This document shows, piece by piece, positions 62,896-64,000 of a stretch of 64,000 nucleotides of DNA. Position 1 is the stretch's first letter, and every line of letters starts with the position of its first letter. The position numbers were made by a program, and so were the translations under genes. The DNA lies in the NCBI GenBank assembly GCA_022841625.1, contig JALHRD010000001.1:186001-250000 (forward strand), in the 5' to 3' direction. The notes under the pieces were generated by a model. That model did no database searches, was not told where the DNA came from, and saw only the letters and a list, made by a program, of their open reading frames with translations. This DNA comes from Xanthobacteraceae bacterium. Lineage in GTDB: Bacteria > Pseudomonadota > Alphaproteobacteria > Rhizobiales > Xanthobacteraceae.

Positions 62896-64000
62896 TTCCG
62901 GGAACAAACGCCGTGCCGCCATCTGACCGACCCGATTCCGCTTTGGAAGAACGTATTACGCACGCCACGCGCGCGCTGCTCGATCGCCAGCAGGCCGACG
63001 GCCATTGGGTGTTTGAGCTCGAAGCCGACGCAACCATTCCGGCCGAATATGTGCTGATGCGGCACTTCCGCGGCGAGCCGGTCGACGCCGAACTCGAACG
63101 CAAGATTGCACTCTATCTGCGCCGCATCCAGGGCGCGCATGGCGGCTGGCCGCTGTTCCACCAGGGCGCCTTCGACATGAGCGCCAGCGTGAAGGCCTAT
63201 TTCGCGCTCAAGATGATCGGCGACCCGATCGATGCCGCACACATGCGCCGCGCCCGCGAGGCGATCCACGCGCATGGCGGCGCCGCCCGCGCCAATGTCT
63301 TCACCCGCACGCTGCTGGCCCTTTACGGCCAGATCTCGTGGCGCGCCGTACCGACCATGCCCGTCGAAGTCATGCTGCTGCCGAAATGGTTTCCATTCCA
63401 TCTCGACAAGATTTCGTATTGGAGTCGCACCGTCATCGTCCCGCTCTTGGTGCTGCTGGCACTCAAGCCGCGGGCCAACAACGCCAAGGGCGTGCGGATC
63501 GATGAGCTGTTCCTCGCGCCGCCCGATCAAGCCAGGCTGACGCCGCGCGCGCCGCACCAGAACCGATTCTGGTTCGGCTTTTTCCGGGTGGTCGACCATG
63601 TCCTTCGGTTGATCGAGCCCGCCATTCTCAAGCAGCTGCCGACGCGCCCGCGCGCCATCAAGGCCGCCGAAGCGTTCACCATCGAGCATCTGAACGGCGA
63701 GGATGGCATCGGTGCGATCTTTCCAGCCATGGTCAACAGCGTCTTGATGTTCGACTTGCTCGGTTATCCGCGCGACCACCCGCATGTAACGATCGCGCGG
63801 CAATCGGTCGAAAAGCTCCTGGTGATCAACGAGCCCGAGGCCTATTGCCAGCCCTGCGTGTCGCCGGTGTGGGACACCGGGCTTGCCTGCCACGCGCTGC
63901 TCGAAGTCGGCGGCGATGCGGTGGTGGCGCGGGTCAACCAAGGCCTCGACTGGCTCAAGACCAAACAAATCCTCGATGTCAAAGGCGACTGGGCGGCGGC
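62892..64000 (+). CDS. shc: Squalene-hopene cyclase, N-terminal part (runs off the window)
   Basis: The first 369 codons of a class II triterpene cyclase, which cyclises squalene to hopene at the inner membrane. QW motifs are visible at RQQADGHWVFELE (near residues 32-44) and GAHGGWPLF (near residue 80). PTMPVEVMLLPKWFPFHLDK is typical of proteobacterial Shc. The catalytic DxDD motif usually lies shortly after the point where the window ends, so it cannot be checked. ATG at 62892 overlaps the hpnE stop by four bases. Confidence 0.95.
   Translation, partial: MIPGTNAVPPSDRPDSALEERITHATRALLDRQQADGHWVFELEADATIPAEYVLMRHFRGEPVDAELERKIALYLRRIQGAHGGWPLFHQGAFDMSASVKAYFALKMIGDPIDAAHMRRAREAIHAHGGAARANVFTRTLLALYGQISWRAVPTMPVEVMLLPKWFPFHLDKISYWSRTVIVPLLVLLALKPRANNAKGVRIDELFLAPPDQARLTPRAPHQNRFWFGFFRVVDHVLRLIEPAILKQLPTRPRAIKAAEAFTIEHLNGEDGIGAIFPAMVNSVLMFDLLGYPRDHPHVTIARQSVEKLLVINEPEAYCQPCVSPVWDTGLACHALLEVGGDAVVARVNQGLDWLKTKQILDVKGDWAA

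Overview
The window is GC-rich, densely coding DNA from an alphaproteobacterium, most likely Hyphomicrobiales near the Nitrobacteraceae/Xanthobacteraceae (Bradyrhizobium, Rhodopseudomonas or Pseudolabrys-like). The evidence is a hopanoid operon (hpnBCDE-shc), many Bug-type periplasmic binding proteins without transporters, MAPEG and NnrU membrane proteins, the der/panB and guaA/guaB neighbourhoods, and several dispersed palindromic repeat families. Genus cannot be fixed by reading alone.

Layout. 1-7.9 kb is core: the end of purF, an SDR, an amidohydrolase with an MFS exporter, then der, a proline-rich lipoprotein, a YfgM-like TPR protein, panB and an NnrU protein. 8.0-16.5 kb is accessory and repeat-rich. 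It holds a REP-associated tyrosine transposase (RAYT) bracketed by inverted REPs that start with GTAG, plus two complete ~158-bp REP-ended elements. It also holds cfa behind a 5 x 14-bp tandem repeat, a GFA protein, a VOC remnant, a DUF433/DUF5615 toxin-antitoxin-like pair with an amber codon in the toxin-like gene, a lower-GC PIN-domain protein and an orphan RepA-like ATPase. 16.7-30 kb holds a vWA lipoprotein-like/secreted protein, an SDR lacking the Tyr-Lys pair, a hicAB module with frameshifted hicA, an ArsC-like reductase, guaA, rsmB, hydrolases, an amine oxidase, two MAPEG proteins, a DUF559 nuclease and guaB. 30-41 kb holds MFS transporters, a Bug protein whose last 78 bp are duplicated on the far side of a RelE/XRE toxin-antitoxin module, a frameshifted LVIVD-repeat protein, rlmE with a Ppx/GppA phosphatase, and an orphan xanthine-dehydrogenase-type large subunit.

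41.5-45.5 kb holds tRNA-Gln(CTG), an RtcB-family RNA ligase and two divergent proteins of unknown family. 45.5-57.5 kb is an apparent aromatic-acid catabolic cluster: two divergent operons (binding protein plus dihydroxyphthalate-decarboxylase-like enzyme; LigB-LigA-type extradiol dioxygenase, class II aldolase/decarboxylase, Bug protein, FAD monooxygenase), then a PQQ-type dehydrogenase and a VOC/Bug/cupin/Bug operon. No regulator and no transporter membrane subunit is present.

57.6-64 kb is hopanoid biosynthesis. ispA (farnesyl diphosphate) is divergent from hpnB-hpnC-hpnD-hpnE-shc, where every junction overlaps by 1-4 bases. HpnC/D/E convert farnesyl diphosphate to squalene and Shc, cut off by the window edge, cyclises it.

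The most unusual signals are the RAYT/REP element with its small relatives, the duplicated gene end around the RelE/XRE module, and the aromatic cluster rich in solo binding proteins.
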